Shown here: positions 40,900-49,932 of the stretch, one piece after another | Layout: each line of letters starts with the position of its first letter | How positions within the stretch are numbered: position 1 is the first letter of the stretch | Source of the DNA: an uncultured Lentisphaerota bacterium | Lineage (GTDB): Bacteria > Verrucomicrobiota > Kiritimatiellia > CAIQIC01 | NCBI GenBank assembly: GCA_903896925.1 | Contig: CAITZM010000072.1 | Location: 62,001-126,000 of the forward strand | Direction of reading: 5' to 3' | DNA length: 64,000 bases | Program-made: the position numbers and the translations under genes | Notes under the pieces: model-generated | Databases searched by the model: none | What the model was told of the DNA's origin: nothing | The model's input: the letters and a program-made list of their open reading frames with translations, nothing else

Positions 40900-41241
40900 G
40901 GTCTTCCTTGCCTCGCGTTGGCTTTAACCTCAGCTAAAATAGCGCACTGCGCCCAAATGAAAAACACTTATTTTGACCGATCCCGCGATCGAACATTTCG
41001 CCGTCCAAGGGGTGCCCGGGAAGTACGCGCCGAAAATCACCGAGGCCTTGACGAAGCTCCTCGGGGAGTTTTACGCCGTGCATCCCCTCTACACCCTGCG
41101 GGCCACGGATACCCGGCATGCGGTCGCTAGGTTGTTATGGAAGGATGTGTCCGTCCGGGACAAAACCCTGGTGGTCACCCTGGGTTTGTAGTTTCGACCG
41201 GCCGCGACATCCGGCCTCCAGCACGCTCCACGCCCTGCGCC
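40900..41241. other. 342-bp gap between corrinoid operon and GH106-like gene
   Basis: It holds the promoter region of the leftward corrinoid operon (AT-rich stretch about 40925-40975) and a short rightward frame at 40973. I see no terminator for the GH106-like gene, which ends at 41242. Confidence 0.4.
40973..41191 (+). CDS. Short protein of unknown function
   Basis: This is a 72-residue frame from TTG with coding-like G/C third positions and an even amino-acid mix (YAPKITEALTKLLGEFYAVH, DKTLVVTLGL). It lies between two leftward genes and reads the other way. I do not recognise it. It has no signal peptide or ribosome binding site of note, and could be a real small gene or the remnant of a longer one. 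Confidence 0.35.
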   Translation: MTDPAIEHFAVQGVPGKYAPKITEALTKLLGEFYAVHPLYTLRATDTRHAVARLLWKDVSVRDKTLVVTLGL

Positions 41242-44200
41242 TCACTGCGCCGCGGGCGTAGTGACCCACTCCAGTCCCGCAAAGCCGTAGGGGGAGTGGA
41301 AATAAGCGTCCATCCACGCCTTCTGATCGGCGAAGGCATCGGGGCCGACCCACCAGTCGTTACCCGTCAGAAACTTCTTGTTGTGCAACGGGCCGAACGT
41401 GTTCTGCAGACTGCTGAGCACGACCAGTTCGATGGCGTTCGCACCGGGTTTGAGCGCGGCCGTCAGGTCGGCCTCCCACGGCGCCCAGTTGAGCTGCGCG
41501 ACGTCGCGACCGTTGACGCGGACGAGGAAGGCGGTGCCCATCGGCCGGCTCACGCGCAGCCGCGCCCGTTCGCCCGCGGCAAAGGTCCGGCTGAAGCGGT
41601 AGGCGATGTTGCCCGAGTAGAAGTGATAGCCCTGCCCGGTCCAGTCGCCGGCCGCAAGCTGCCGGGGCTCGGCGGTGATGGCATAGGCGGTGTCGGCGAG
41701 CTTGTGCGTGGCGAAGTCGCCGATGACGAAAATGTCCTCGATCTCCACGCCGGGCTTGTAGGTGGTCGTCAGCTCCAGCGTGTTCCGGCCGCGCCGGACC
41801 AGCGCGCCGAGTTGCATCTTCCCGAACTGCCGGTCCCAATGCCAGCCGTCGCGTTGCGTGACGGCCTGGCCGTTGCATTTGATCTGGTAGTGCTCCGGCT
41901 TTTCGACGACGAGCCACGCCTGCGGGAGATCCAACTCGGACTCGAAGCTGAACTTCATCGCGACCAAAGCCGACTGCGTGGGCTTGATGCCCTTCCACTC
42001 CAGCGCCCACGGCTGCATGCCCACATAGGCGCCGAGGCCGGCGGCCTTGAACGCTTGGCCGCGCACGGTGCTGACCGGCTTCGGACCCTGCTCCGGCTCA
42101 CCATTGATCTGGAAGCGGCAGGTGTCGAGCACGAGCGTACCCGGCTGCGTGCGCCGGAAGGCAAACGGGCCGGGAATGGCTTCAACCTTTTCCGCCAGCT
42201 GCGGCACCACCGGCACGCTGGCGCCGGCCTGCGCGGTGTCCACACACAGCGCGAGGCTGCCGACCGGCGGGAACTCGTGCGTCAGGTCCGCGGGTGCCAC
42301 CGCGCCGGTGGCCAGGTCCCACGCCGCGACCGCGCCGCCCGCAAGTTCCGGCGCGAGCTGGAGCTGCGCGCGGTAGGTGTTGGTGCGGCTGGTGTTCGCG
42401 AAGAAGAAATAGTGCTGCGTGCCGTTCTGCTGGTGGCGATAGAGGATGTCGCCGATCTCGCGCCCCTCGGCGTCGGTGACCGCGACATCGTGCGGCAGGA
42501 CGGCCGCGAGCACGGGGCCGATGGCGGCGGGCGCAGCTTCGAGCTGGCGCGCGTTCGGGTGCGCCAGCAGCGGTTGTGCCGCGCCGGGCTGTCCGCCGAG
42601 GAACAACACCGTGCCGCCGGCGGCGAGGAAGTCCGCAAGCAGCTTGAGGGTCGGCGCCTGCCAGACCAGCGCCGGAGGGACCACGACGGCGCGATAGCTG
42701 CCCTGCGGACCGATCTTCAGGCGCCCGCCCTCGACGCGGCCGTGGCGCTCCATCAGGATCTCATCGCCGATGTGGAAATCGCGGTGCAGCGCGAGCAACT
42801 CCGCCACATAGGTTTGGAAGGCCTTGCTGTAGACGTCGGCCCGGACATCGGCCTTGTCGCCGGGCGAGAGCTGCGCCCACACGCTGCCGAGGGTCGAAAG
42901 CAGCAGCACGTCCTGCCGCGGCTGGCCGCGCGTGATGAACCACGCGGCGCGGCCGAGGTACTCGTTGACCGGCGCCAGTTGCTCCCAGTAGGGCTGGTGA
43001 TAGCTGAAGGTCGCCGGGTAGTCGCGCTTGCGGTCGCCGGCCATCTCGTAGAGCGTCAGGTGCGGCACGAGCAGGTTGACGCCGAGGACGAAGTGGTAAT
43101 CCGCCATCCACTTGAGTTCCTCGAAGGTGACGCTGTGGCCGCTGACGCCGTAGATCTCCGAGAGCACGCGCGCCTTGCCGAACTGGTCGGCGACGCTCGA
43201 ACATTGCTTCTTCGTCTGCGGGTCGCGGATGTTGCGGGCCAGGTGGTCAATGCCGGGGACGTGCATGTGCGGGTATTGCAGCATCACCGAGCCGCCGACG
43301 CGCGTCTGCGCGACGAGTGTGTCCTCGGCCAGGTAGTGGCCGGTGTAGAGCAAGCCCGACCGGGTGCACAGGTCGCCGTAGGGTTTGCTGAACGCGGCCT
43401 CAAACTGCTCCGCCAACGTGCGCCAGAAATCGTAGCGCACCTGCTCATGGCCGGGCAGCTGCCGCACGAGGCACGGCAGCTTGTCGACCAGATCGTAGCC
43501 GCGCCGCTGCTTGAAGATCTCCGGCAGTTTCCGCGACCACGGGAAGCTCGTGCCGCCCTTGCCGCGGCCGGCCATGAAGTTCGGCTCATCGGTGAAGATA
43601 CCGGGCATCGCCGGGCCGTAATCCTTCTTGAAGCGTTGGTCGTAGCCCTCCGTGATCGTCAGCTTGAGGAAATGCGCGACCGCCTCCGGGTTGAGCGTGT
43701 CGAGGTAGGCCTCACCGTTGTACCAGTTGCTCTTCTCGTAGGGCTGCGCAAAGAACTGCAGCACCTCGCCGGCGGCCTTGTCGGCCGCGCCCGCAAGCCG
43801 GCGGACGCTGTTGGACTGCACGTCGAACGTCGCGAGCACGTCGGCGTTGGTGGCCAGCGCCGCCGCCTGCGGGCCGCGCGCGCGCCGCACGCCCATACCC
43901 ATGCCGATGTATTCCTGGTGGTCGAAGATCGCCAGCCCCCCGGCGAAGCCGCTCGGCCACTTGTCCTCGTCGTAGAGCCACGACTGCACGCCCTGCTTGC
44001 GGCCCTCGTCGAGGCAGACCTGCACCTTGTGGAACCACTCGTCGCCGAGGTAGCGCGTGACGAGGCCGACGCGGGGGTGCATCAGGTAGCCGCCGTAGCC
44101 GCGGTCCTTGAAGTCCACGATCTGCCGCCGCATCTCGGCATCGTCGAGCGCGGCGTTCCACGACCAGAACGGCATCGGCCGGAATTCCGCCGGCGGGTTG

Positions 44201-44289
44201 ACGAACTCCGCCGGGACCGCCGCCGAAAGCTTGATGCCACCCGCCGCCGCCAACGCCACCCAACCGCATACCATCCATTTCACGCGCAT
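41242..44289 (-). CDS. Large secreted GH106-like glycoside hydrolase
   Basis: This is about 1015 residues with a signal peptide (MRVKWMVCGWVALAAAGG). FRPMPFWSWNAALDDAEM, QIVDFKDRGYGGYLMHPR, SWLYDEDKWPSGFAGG, PGIFTDEPNF, SEIYGVSGHSVTFEELKWM and the C-terminal sandwich modules (TAFLVRVNGRDVAQLNWAPW) follow the plan of GH106-related hydrolases, more distantly than the two proteins in the sulfatase array. The Glu of FTDEPNF is a candidate catalytic residue. It is read divergently from the cytochrome gene, with 207 bp between starts, and is not part of the main array. Confidence 0.75.
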   Translation of the reverse strand: MRVKWMVCGWVALAAAGGIKLSAAVPAEFVNPPAEFRPMPFWSWNAALDDAEMRRQIVDFKDRGYGGYLMHPRVGLVTRYLGDEWFHKVQVCLDEGRKQGVQSWLYDEDKWPSGFAGGLAIFDHQEYIGMGMGVRRARGPQAAALATNADVLATFDVQSNSVRRLAGAADKAAGEVLQFFAQPYEKSNWYNGEAYLDTLNPEAVAHFLKLTITEGYDQRFKKDYGPAMPGIFTDEPNFMAGRGKGGTSFPWSRKLPEIFKQRRGYDLVDKLPCLVRQLPGHEQVRYDFWRTLAEQFEAAFSKPYGDLCTRSGLLYTGHYLAEDTLVAQTRVGGSVMLQYPHMHVPGIDHLARNIRDPQTKKQCSSVADQFGKARVLSEIYGVSGHSVTFEELKWMADYHFVLGVNLLVPHLTLYEMAGDRKRDYPATFSYHQPYWEQLAPVNEYLGRAAWFITRGQPRQDVLLLSTLGSVWAQLSPGDKADVRADVYSKAFQTYVAELLALHRDFHIGDEILMERHGRVEGGRLKIGPQGSYRAVVVPPALVWQAPTLKLLADFLAAGGTVLFLGGQPGAAQPLLAHPNARQLEAAPAAIGPVLAAVLPHDVAVTDAEGREIGDILYRHQQNGTQHYFFFANTSRTNTYRAQLQLAPELAGGAVAAWDLATGAVAPADLTHEFPPVGSLALCVDTAQAGASVPVVPQLAEKVEAIPGPFAFRRTQPGTLVLDTCRFQINGEPEQGPKPVSTVRGQAFKAAGLGAYVGMQPWALEWKGIKPTQSALVAMKFSFESELDLPQAWLVVEKPEHYQIKCNGQAVTQRDGWHWDRQFGKMQLGALVRRGRNTLELTTTYKPGVEIEDIFVIGDFATHKLADTAYAITAEPRQLAAGDWTGQGYHFYSGNIAYRFSRTFAAGERARLRVSRPMGTAFLVRVNGRDVAQLNWAPWEADLTAALKPGANAIELVVLSSLQNTFGPLHNKKFLTGNDWWVGPDAFADQKAWMDAYFHSPYGFAGLEWVTTPAAQ

Positions 44290-44357
44290 GCTGTGCTCCC
44301 CGTTTGCTTGTCACTTGAGGTGAGGTATAGCGCAACAGGTCGCCGCCCCGCAACGGA

Positions 44358-44371
44358 TTTCAAATTTGAAA
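44358..44371. promoter_or_regulatory. Perfect 14-bp palindrome in divergent intergenic region
   Basis: TTTCAAATTTGAAA lies between the divergent GH106-like and cytochrome genes. It could be an operator or a diverged TTCCAA-type repeat. Confidence 0.4.
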
Positions 44372-44496
44372 ATGGCACGTTGACTTTAGCGCCGGAAATC
44401 GGTAGCAAAGCTGACCTATAGAATTTAACCCTATTGTTGCATTCCAGAGGCTGGCGGCTCCTGCCGACGGCGAAATAACGTGATACCCATACGAAT

Positions 44497-46449
44497 ATGA
44501 ACACTGCACCCCAGCGAAAATCTTGCACCCCCGTTCTCTGCGCGTGGCTGCTCCTGCTGCTGACCTTGGCCCCGGCCACCGGTGCGGCCCCGGCCGTCAC
44601 CCTCAAGGATAAAGACTGCCTGGATTGCCACTCGGACAAGGATCTGAAAGGCACCAACACCCATGGCAAGGTGGTCTCGATGTTCATCGATGCGGCCCGC
44701 CAGAAGGCGTCCGCCCACGGCGACCAGACCTGCGTAGACTGCCATGCCGACATCAAGGACCTGCCGCATGCGGACCAACTGAAGCCGGTGAATTGCGGCC
44801 TGTGCCACGCGGACGCGGCGAAGGTGCACCTGGCCAGCGTCCACGGGCGGGCGTCAACCAACAGCGCCACCCCGGCGGCGGCGTGCCTGGACTGTCACGG
44901 CCTGGCGCATGGCATCGTGGCCTTGGCCAAGACCAATGCGCCGACGTTCCGGGCGAACATCCCGCGGCTTTGTTCCACCTGCCACGCCAACCAACAGGCC
45001 ATGGCAAAATTCAAGCGGCCGCAAAGCTCGTCGATGACGACGTACGAGCTGAGCGTCCACGGGCTGGCCTGGGCGCGGGGCGCCACCAACAACCCCGCCG
45101 TCTGTACCGACTGCCACGGCACGCATAACGTGCTGGAGACCGGCAACCCGGCGGCCAAACTCTTCTGGCAAAACATCCCGGCGACGTGCGGCAAGTGCCA
45201 TGGCGACATCAGCAAGACGTTTGACCGGAGCATCCATGGCCTGGCCGTGAAGAAGAACCGTCGCGACGCGCCGATCTGTACCGACTGCCATAGTGAACAT
45301 AAGATCGATGCCGTGAAGCTGGCGGCGTCACGCGTGTCCGCGGCGCACATCCAGGAGACGTGCGGCCAGTGCCACAAAGCCGAGCGGATCTCGTCGCGGT
45401 ATGGCTTCCAGACGAACGTGTTCGCCAGCTACGTGCAAAGCTACCACGGCCTGGCCTCCGATATCGGCGGCGTGGCGGCGGCGAACTGCGCGTCGTGCCA
45501 TGGCTTCCACGACATCCTGCCTTCGTCGGACCCGGCCTCGTCGGTGAACACGGCCAACCTGCCCAAGACGTGCGGCAAGTGCCATCCCGGCATAGGCGAG
45601 CGCGTGGCCTCGGGCGAATTGAAGATGCATCAGCCCCCGGGCACGGGCAAGGATCCCCAGTCTTTCGCGGTCATGCTGGTCACGCGCATTTATCTCGCCC
45701 TGATCGTCCTCATCATCGGGGGCATGGTGGGATACAACCTGCTGGATTGGGTCGCGAAGGTGCGCGAACACGTCCGCGCTGCGCGCGCCCGGCCCGGTGC
45801 AATCCGGCTCACCCGGCTGATGCGGGCCCAGCACCTCTGCCTGGTCATCACCTTCGTCCTGCTGGCCTACACCGGTTTTGTCCATAAGTATCCCGAAGCA
45901 TGGTGGAGCTGGCCGCTGCGCGTGCTGCCCGACGGCAGCTATGTGCGCGGCATGATCCATCGCATCGCCGGCTGGGCTTTCACCGGCCTGTTCGGCGTGC
46001 ATCTCGTGCTGCTGTTCGCCACGGCACGCGGCCGCGAATATCTGGTCCACCTCGGCCTCCGCGGTCACGACATCGGCGATGCCTGGCACGGCTTCCTCTG
46101 CTATCTCCGGCTGCGCGTGCCGCACCATCCGCAGCGGTTCTTTAATTTTGCGGAGAAGGCCGAATATTGGGCGTTGATCTGGGGCTCGTTCGTGATGGTC
46201 ATCACCGGAATCATGCTGATCTTCTCCACGGCGGTCCTGCATTTTCTGCCCAAGGTCTGGCTCGATCTCGCCCAGGTCATCCACCTCTACGAGGCCATCC
46301 TGGCCACGCTGGCCATTGTGGTCTGGCATTTCTACTGGGTCATTTTCGACCCGCACGAATACCCGATGAACACCACGTGGCTGCTCGGCCACAAGGGCAG
46401 CAAGCCGGAGCAACACGAAACCGACGACGGCGGAAAGCGGGACACCTAA
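44497..46449 (+). CDS. 11-haem cytochrome c fused to cytochrome b-type membrane domain
   Basis: This is about 650 residues with a signal peptide (AWLLLLLTLAPATGAAP). I count eleven CxxCH motifs (CLDCH, CVDCH, CGLCH, CLDCH, CSTCH, CTDCH, CGKCH, CTDCH, CGQCH, CASCH, CGKCH) up to about residue 370, with many extra His for axial ligands. Five hydrophobic segments follow (e.g. IYLALIVLIIGGMVGYNLL, CLVITFVLLAYTGFVH, WAFTGLFGVHLVLLFA, FVMVITGIMLIFST), with in-membrane His as in b561/NiFe-hydrogenase-type cytochrome b. The fusion suggests electron transfer between the quinone pool and a periplasmic multihaem wire. No oxidase or reductase partner is adjacent. Confidence 0.88.
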   Translation: MNTAPQRKSCTPVLCAWLLLLLTLAPATGAAPAVTLKDKDCLDCHSDKDLKGTNTHGKVVSMFIDAARQKASAHGDQTCVDCHADIKDLPHADQLKPVNCGLCHADAAKVHLASVHGRASTNSATPAAACLDCHGLAHGIVALAKTNAPTFRANIPRLCSTCHANQQAMAKFKRPQSSSMTTYELSVHGLAWARGATNNPAVCTDCHGTHNVLETGNPAAKLFWQNIPATCGKCHGDISKTFDRSIHGLAVKKNRRDAPICTDCHSEHKIDAVKLAASRVSAAHIQETCGQCHKAERISSRYGFQTNVFASYVQSYHGLASDIGGVAAANCASCHGFHDILPSSDPASSVNTANLPKTCGKCHPGIGERVASGELKMHQPPGTGKDPQSFAVMLVTRIYLALIVLIIGGMVGYNLLDWVAKVREHVRAARARPGAIRLTRLMRAQHLCLVITFVLLAYTGFVHKYPEAWWSWPLRVLPDGSYVRGMIHRIAGWAFTGLFGVHLVLLFATARGREYLVHLGLRGHDIGDAWHGFLCYLRLRVPHHPQRFFNFAEKAEYWALIWGSFVMVITGIMLIFSTAVLHFLPKVWLDLAQVIHLYEAILATLAIVVWHFYWVIFDPHEYPMNTTWLLGHKGSKPEQHETDDGGKRDT

Positions 46450-46559
46450 GCCGGCCGGGCCCGCGGAGCTAACAGGCCGATTTAACGTCTGGAAAAGGAT
46501 TGTGTCCGGCGCGGTGCGGGCTAAGCTGCCGGCAGGTTTAAAACGCGACAGGAGACGAT

Positions 46560-48191
46560 ATGAGCCAGACTTCGCGGCGGGATTTCTTGCGGGCGGCAGC
46601 GCTGGGCGCGGCGGCCTTGGCGTGCCCCTCTTGGGCGCAGGCGGCGGCGAAAAAAGACCGCCCCTTCGACAAAGCTGGTTCGACGGCGCTCACCACGGGT
46701 CAGGGCAGGCCCAACATCTTGTTCATCATGTCCGATGACCACGCGGCTCAGGCGATCAGCGCCTACAATGACAAGTTGATCCAGACGCCGCACCTGGACC
46801 GGCTGGCCAAGGAGGGCCTGCGCTGCGACCGCGTCTATTGCACCAACTCCATCTGCACGCCGAGCCGCGCGGCGATCCTGACCGGGCAGTACAGCCACGT
46901 CAACGGCGTGCCGGTCTTCAACGCGCTCGATCCGGCGCGGCCGACGGTGGCCAAGTACCTGCAGGCCGCCGGCTACCACACCTTCATGATCGGCAAGTGG
47001 CATCTCGGCAGCGACCCGGCGGGCTTCGACGACTGGGAGATCCTCCCCGGCCAGGGCATCTACCACGACCCGGTCTTCTACACGGCGGCCGGCCAGAAAA
47101 CGTATCCGGGCTACGTCACGGAGATCACCACCGACCTCGCGCTCCAGCGGCTGGAGCGGCGGCCGAAAGACAAGCCGTTCTTCGCCATGGTTCACCACAA
47201 GGCGCCGCACCGGCCGTGGGAACCGAACGCGCGGCTAGCCGCGCTCTGGCGCGCGCGCACCATCCCGGAGCCGGCGACGCTGTGGGACGACTATGCGACG
47301 CGCACCGACGCCATCCGCGCATGCCAGCAGAAGGTGTTCGACGACCTGACGCGGCGCGACCTCAAGCTCGAGCCACCCGCCGTCCTCAAAGGCCCGCCAC
47401 GGAACCAGTGGCTCAACCACAAGCCGCTGGAGGTCGAGATCGAAGTGGGCGGCCAAAAGAGGACCCTGACCGGCCTTGAGCTGAAGAGGTGGAAATATCA
47501 GCGCTACTTGCAGGACTACCTCGCCTGCTGCGCCTCGGTGGATGAAAGCGTCGGGAAGATCCTCGACTGGCTCGATAAAAACGGACTGGGCGAGAACACC
47601 CTGGTCATCTACACCAGCGACCAGGGCTTCTTCCTCGGCGAGCACGGGCTCTACGACAAGCGGTTCATGTACGAGGAGTCGGACCGCATGCCGTTCATGG
47701 TCCGCTGGCCGCGCGGCATCAAGCCCGGCACCACCAGCAGCGCGCTCGCCATCAACTGCGATTTCGCGCCGACGTTCCTCGACCTCGCCGGCGAGAAGAT
47801 CCCCGCCGACATGCAGGGGCGCAGCCTTGTCCCCCTGTTCGGCGGCAGCAAGCCCGACGGCTGGCGCAACAGCTTTTACTACCGCTACTATCACGATCCC
47901 GGCGACCACAACACCGCCGCGCATTACGGCCTGCGCACCGAGACGCACAAGCTGATCTACTTCTGGCGGCGCAACCAATGGGAATGTTACGACCTGATCA
48001 AGGACCCGCAGGAGTTGCAGAACATCGCCGACGCGCCCTCCGAGCAGGCGACCGTCGCCCGGCTCAAGGCCGAACTCCAGCGGCTCAAGCAAGAAGTCGG
48101 CGACACGGCTGACCGGTTCGCCAACAGCGAGGACCAGCCCAAAGAATCCTCCTACGTGGAACTGAAGAACCGCAAGCGCGCCGGCAAATAA
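46560..48191 (+). CDS. Tat-exported sulfatase
   Basis: This is about 543 residues with a twin-arginine leader (TSRRDFLRAAALGAAALA). The domain begins at RPNILFIMSDDHAAQAI; Cys99 in CTPSRAAILTG is the expected formylglycine site; IGKWHLGSDPAGFDDWEILP, YTSDQGFFLGEHGLYDKRFM and SDRMPFMVRWPRG are conserved blocks of the group with an N-sulfoglucosamine or choline-sulfatase-like look. It lies outside the main array, 110 bp after the cytochrome gene. The linker carries the TTCGACTCC-type repeat (GQGRPN) but no TTCCAA palindrome. Confidence 0.93.
   Translation: MSQTSRRDFLRAAALGAAALACPSWAQAAAKKDRPFDKAGSTALTTGQGRPNILFIMSDDHAAQAISAYNDKLIQTPHLDRLAKEGLRCDRVYCTNSICTPSRAAILTGQYSHVNGVPVFNALDPARPTVAKYLQAAGYHTFMIGKWHLGSDPAGFDDWEILPGQGIYHDPVFYTAAGQKTYPGYVTEITTDLALQRLERRPKDKPFFAMVHHKAPHRPWEPNARLAALWRARTIPEPATLWDDYATRTDAIRACQQKVFDDLTRRDLKLEPPAVLKGPPRNQWLNHKPLEVEIEVGGQKRTLTGLELKRWKYQRYLQDYLACCASVDESVGKILDWLDKNGLGENTLVIYTSDQGFFLGEHGLYDKRFMYEESDRMPFMVRWPRGIKPGTTSSALAINCDFAPTFLDLAGEKIPADMQGRSLVPLFGGSKPDGWRNSFYYRYYHDPGDHNTAAHYGLRTETHKLIYFWRRNQWECYDLIKDPQELQNIADAPSEQATVARLKAELQRLKQEVGDTADRFANSEDQPKESSYVELKNRKRAGK
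46661..46711. repeat. In-frame TTCGACTCC-type repeat in sulfatase linker
   Basis: A partial copy (CCCCTTCGACAAAGCTGG) is followed at once by TTCGACGGCGCTCACC and GGTCAGGGCAGGCC, ending at the PNIL start of the sulfatase domain. Confidence 0.6.
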
Positions 48192-48207
48192 AGCGGCCGG
48201 AGATCGG

Positions 48208-48876
48208 TCAATCGGCGCACCAGCACTCGACGTGCGGCGCGCGCACGGTGGCCGCGCCGGCGGGGATCGTCAACGGGGCGGTGGTCAGCCGCTCGATCAT
48301 CGGTTGTTTCTCCGCGCCGGCCGTGACAATGATCAAGCGGGCGAATTTCGCCAGCAATTCCGCCGAGAGCGAGATGCGCTGCGGGCCGTCCGGGCGCGTC
48401 ACCGCAAGCGTCAGGACACCGCGGCTGCGTTCCACATCATCCAGTGTGAAGAGCGAGGCCGTGTGTCCATCGGCGCCGAGGCCGAGGATGCCGAGCGGCA
48501 GCGTGCCGCCGCGCGTGAGGAAAGCGGCCAGCTGGGCATTCCAGTCGCGCACGGCCGCGGCGGCCGGCAGCTCCGGATGCGGGAAGAGGGTGCGCTCCGG
48601 CGGCACCTGCAGCGCCCGTACGAGCCCGGCAAGCTGGCCCGCGTTGCTCTCCGGCGAGGTCACCGGCACCAGGCGCTCGTCGCTCAGGCACAGATGGAGC
48701 TGGGCGTCCGCCGCCCGCCCGCGTGCGGCGAGCTGCGCGTAGGCGGCCAGCGGCGTGCGGCCGCCGGCGAGCATGACGAGGCGTGGCGCGGTGGAGCTGC
48801 GCGCAAATTCCGCCGCCAGCAGCTCGACCAGCGCGCTTGTGAGGTTTTCCACCGACGAATAGCGTTGAAGGTGCAT
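48208..48876 (-). CDS. pgl: 6-phosphogluconolactonase
   Basis: This is about 222 residues. AAAGGA precedes the ATG at 48876, so the longer frame is not needed. PRLVMLAGGRTPLAAYAQLA, LCLSDERLVPVTSPESNAGQ, LPLGILGLGADGHTASLF and LIIVTAGAEKQPMIERL are the conserved blocks of the NagB-like DevB/Pgl family, which hydrolyses 6-phosphogluconolactone in the oxidative pentose phosphate pathway. No zwf or gnd is nearby. It is divergent from tatD, with a 46-bp palindrome between them. Confidence 0.9.
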   Translation of the reverse strand: MHLQRYSSVENLTSALVELLAAEFARSSTAPRLVMLAGGRTPLAAYAQLAARGRAADAQLHLCLSDERLVPVTSPESNAGQLAGLVRALQVPPERTLFPHPELPAAAAVRDWNAQLAAFLTRGGTLPLGILGLGADGHTASLFTLDDVERSRGVLTLAVTRPDGPQRISLSAELLAKFARLIIVTAGAEKQPMIERLTTAPLTIPAGAATVRAPHVECWCAD

Positions 48877-48964
48877 GCTTTCCTTTGGCGGCCGGCGGCC
48901 GGGCGCCAAGATACCCGCCACCCACCGCCTGTCCACTTTTTTTCCGGGCGGCGGCAGGTCACGA

Positions 48965-49010
48965 CCCGCCCTTCATCGCATAGTTGTACAACTGTGCGAT
49001 GAAGGGCGGG
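48965..49010. repeat. 46-bp near-perfect palindrome with GTTGTACAAC core
   Basis: The two 23-base halves differ at one position; the core is TCGCATAGTTGTACAACTGT. It lies in the divergent pgl-tatD gap, so it could be an operator or a cruciform-forming repeat. A related copy is at 59147-59184. Confidence 0.7.
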
Positions 49011-49125
49011 CGGGGGAAATCCGGGCCACGGCGGCCTGCCGCATCCATGAAAAAACCGGTCCGGGGTGCGCGCCTACCGTGGAAGTGCTTGCGGCGGGCG
49101 GGCCAAACCGTTAGATATCCCGCCC

Positions 49126-49932
49126 ATGCAACCGGACTTCCAACTGGTGGATACGCACGTCCACTTCGACGTCTTCCATGGCGCGGGCGAAGTCGAGGCC
49201 GTGCTGGCCCGCGCCCGGGCGGCGGGCGTACGGCGGTTCGTCGCCATGGGCGGCGCGCCGGAGGGCAACACGCTCGCGGCGGACTGCGCCGGGAAATACC
49301 CCGGCGAAATCTTCTTCGCCGCCGGCTTCGACCGCTATCTGGCGACCGAACCGCGCGAGCCGGCCGGGCTGGCCACCCTCCTCGACCGGCCCGGCGCGGT
49401 CGCCGTCGGCGAAATCGGCCTGGACTATCACTACAGCCCGGAGACGCGCGACGCGCAGCGCGCGCTGTTTGCGGAAATGCTGGCGCTGGCGCGCACGCGC
49501 CGCCTGCCGGTGGTCGTCCACAGCCGCGAGGCCGAGGACGACACGATCGCGATGCTCCAGGAGCACGCGGCGGCGTGGCCCGGCGAGCCGGGCCGGCTGG
49601 GCGTGCTGCACTGCTTCACCGGCGGCCCGGAGTTCGCGCGCCGGGTGGTCGACGTCGGCCTGTACGTCAGCTTCAGCGGGATCACCAGTTTCCGCAATGC
49701 CGACAGCATCCGCGCGGCGGCCCTGCTCGTGCCGGCCGACCGGCTGCTGGTGGAGACCGACTCGCCCTATCTCGCGCCCATCCCGCACCGCGGCGAGCGC
49801 AACGAGCCGGCCTTTGTCGTGGACGTCGCCCGCGCGCTGGCGGCGGCGCGCGGCGCAGCCTTGGAAGAGATCGCGCGGCAGACTACAATGAACGCCGAAC
49901 TTTTGTTCAACATCAGGGGAGCAACATCATGA
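49126..49932 (+). CDS. tatD: TatD-family metal-dependent deoxyribonuclease
   Basis: This is about 268 residues. The ATG at 49126 opens on QLVDTHVHFDVF, the first metal-binding block (HVH), so the longer frame to 49066 is unlikely. VAVGEIGLDYHY, VVVHSREAEDDTIAMLQ, VLHCFTGG and LLVETDSPYLAPIPHRG complete the TatD amidohydrolase signature. It probably acts as a 3'-5' DNase or D-aminoacyl-tRNA deacylase-like housekeeping enzyme. Its stop overlaps the ROK gene start by 4 bp. Confidence 0.92.
   Translation: MQPDFQLVDTHVHFDVFHGAGEVEAVLARARAAGVRRFVAMGGAPEGNTLAADCAGKYPGEIFFAAGFDRYLATEPREPAGLATLLDRPGAVAVGEIGLDYHYSPETRDAQRALFAEMLALARTRRLPVVVHSREAEDDTIAMLQEHAAAWPGEPGRLGVLHCFTGGPEFARRVVDVGLYVSFSGITSFRNADSIRAAALLVPADRLLVETDSPYLAPIPHRGERNEPAFVVDVARALAAARGAALEEIARQTTMNAELLFNIRGATS

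Noticed and set aside
41137-44421. 1094-residue plus-strand frame opposite the large GH106-like gene
   Set aside because: Shadow frame; the minus strand encodes a signal peptide and GH106-type blocks.
44380-44422. TTGACT and TATAGA as a promoter for the cytochrome gene
   Set aside because: The two boxes are 31 bp apart, far outside the 16-18 bp needed.
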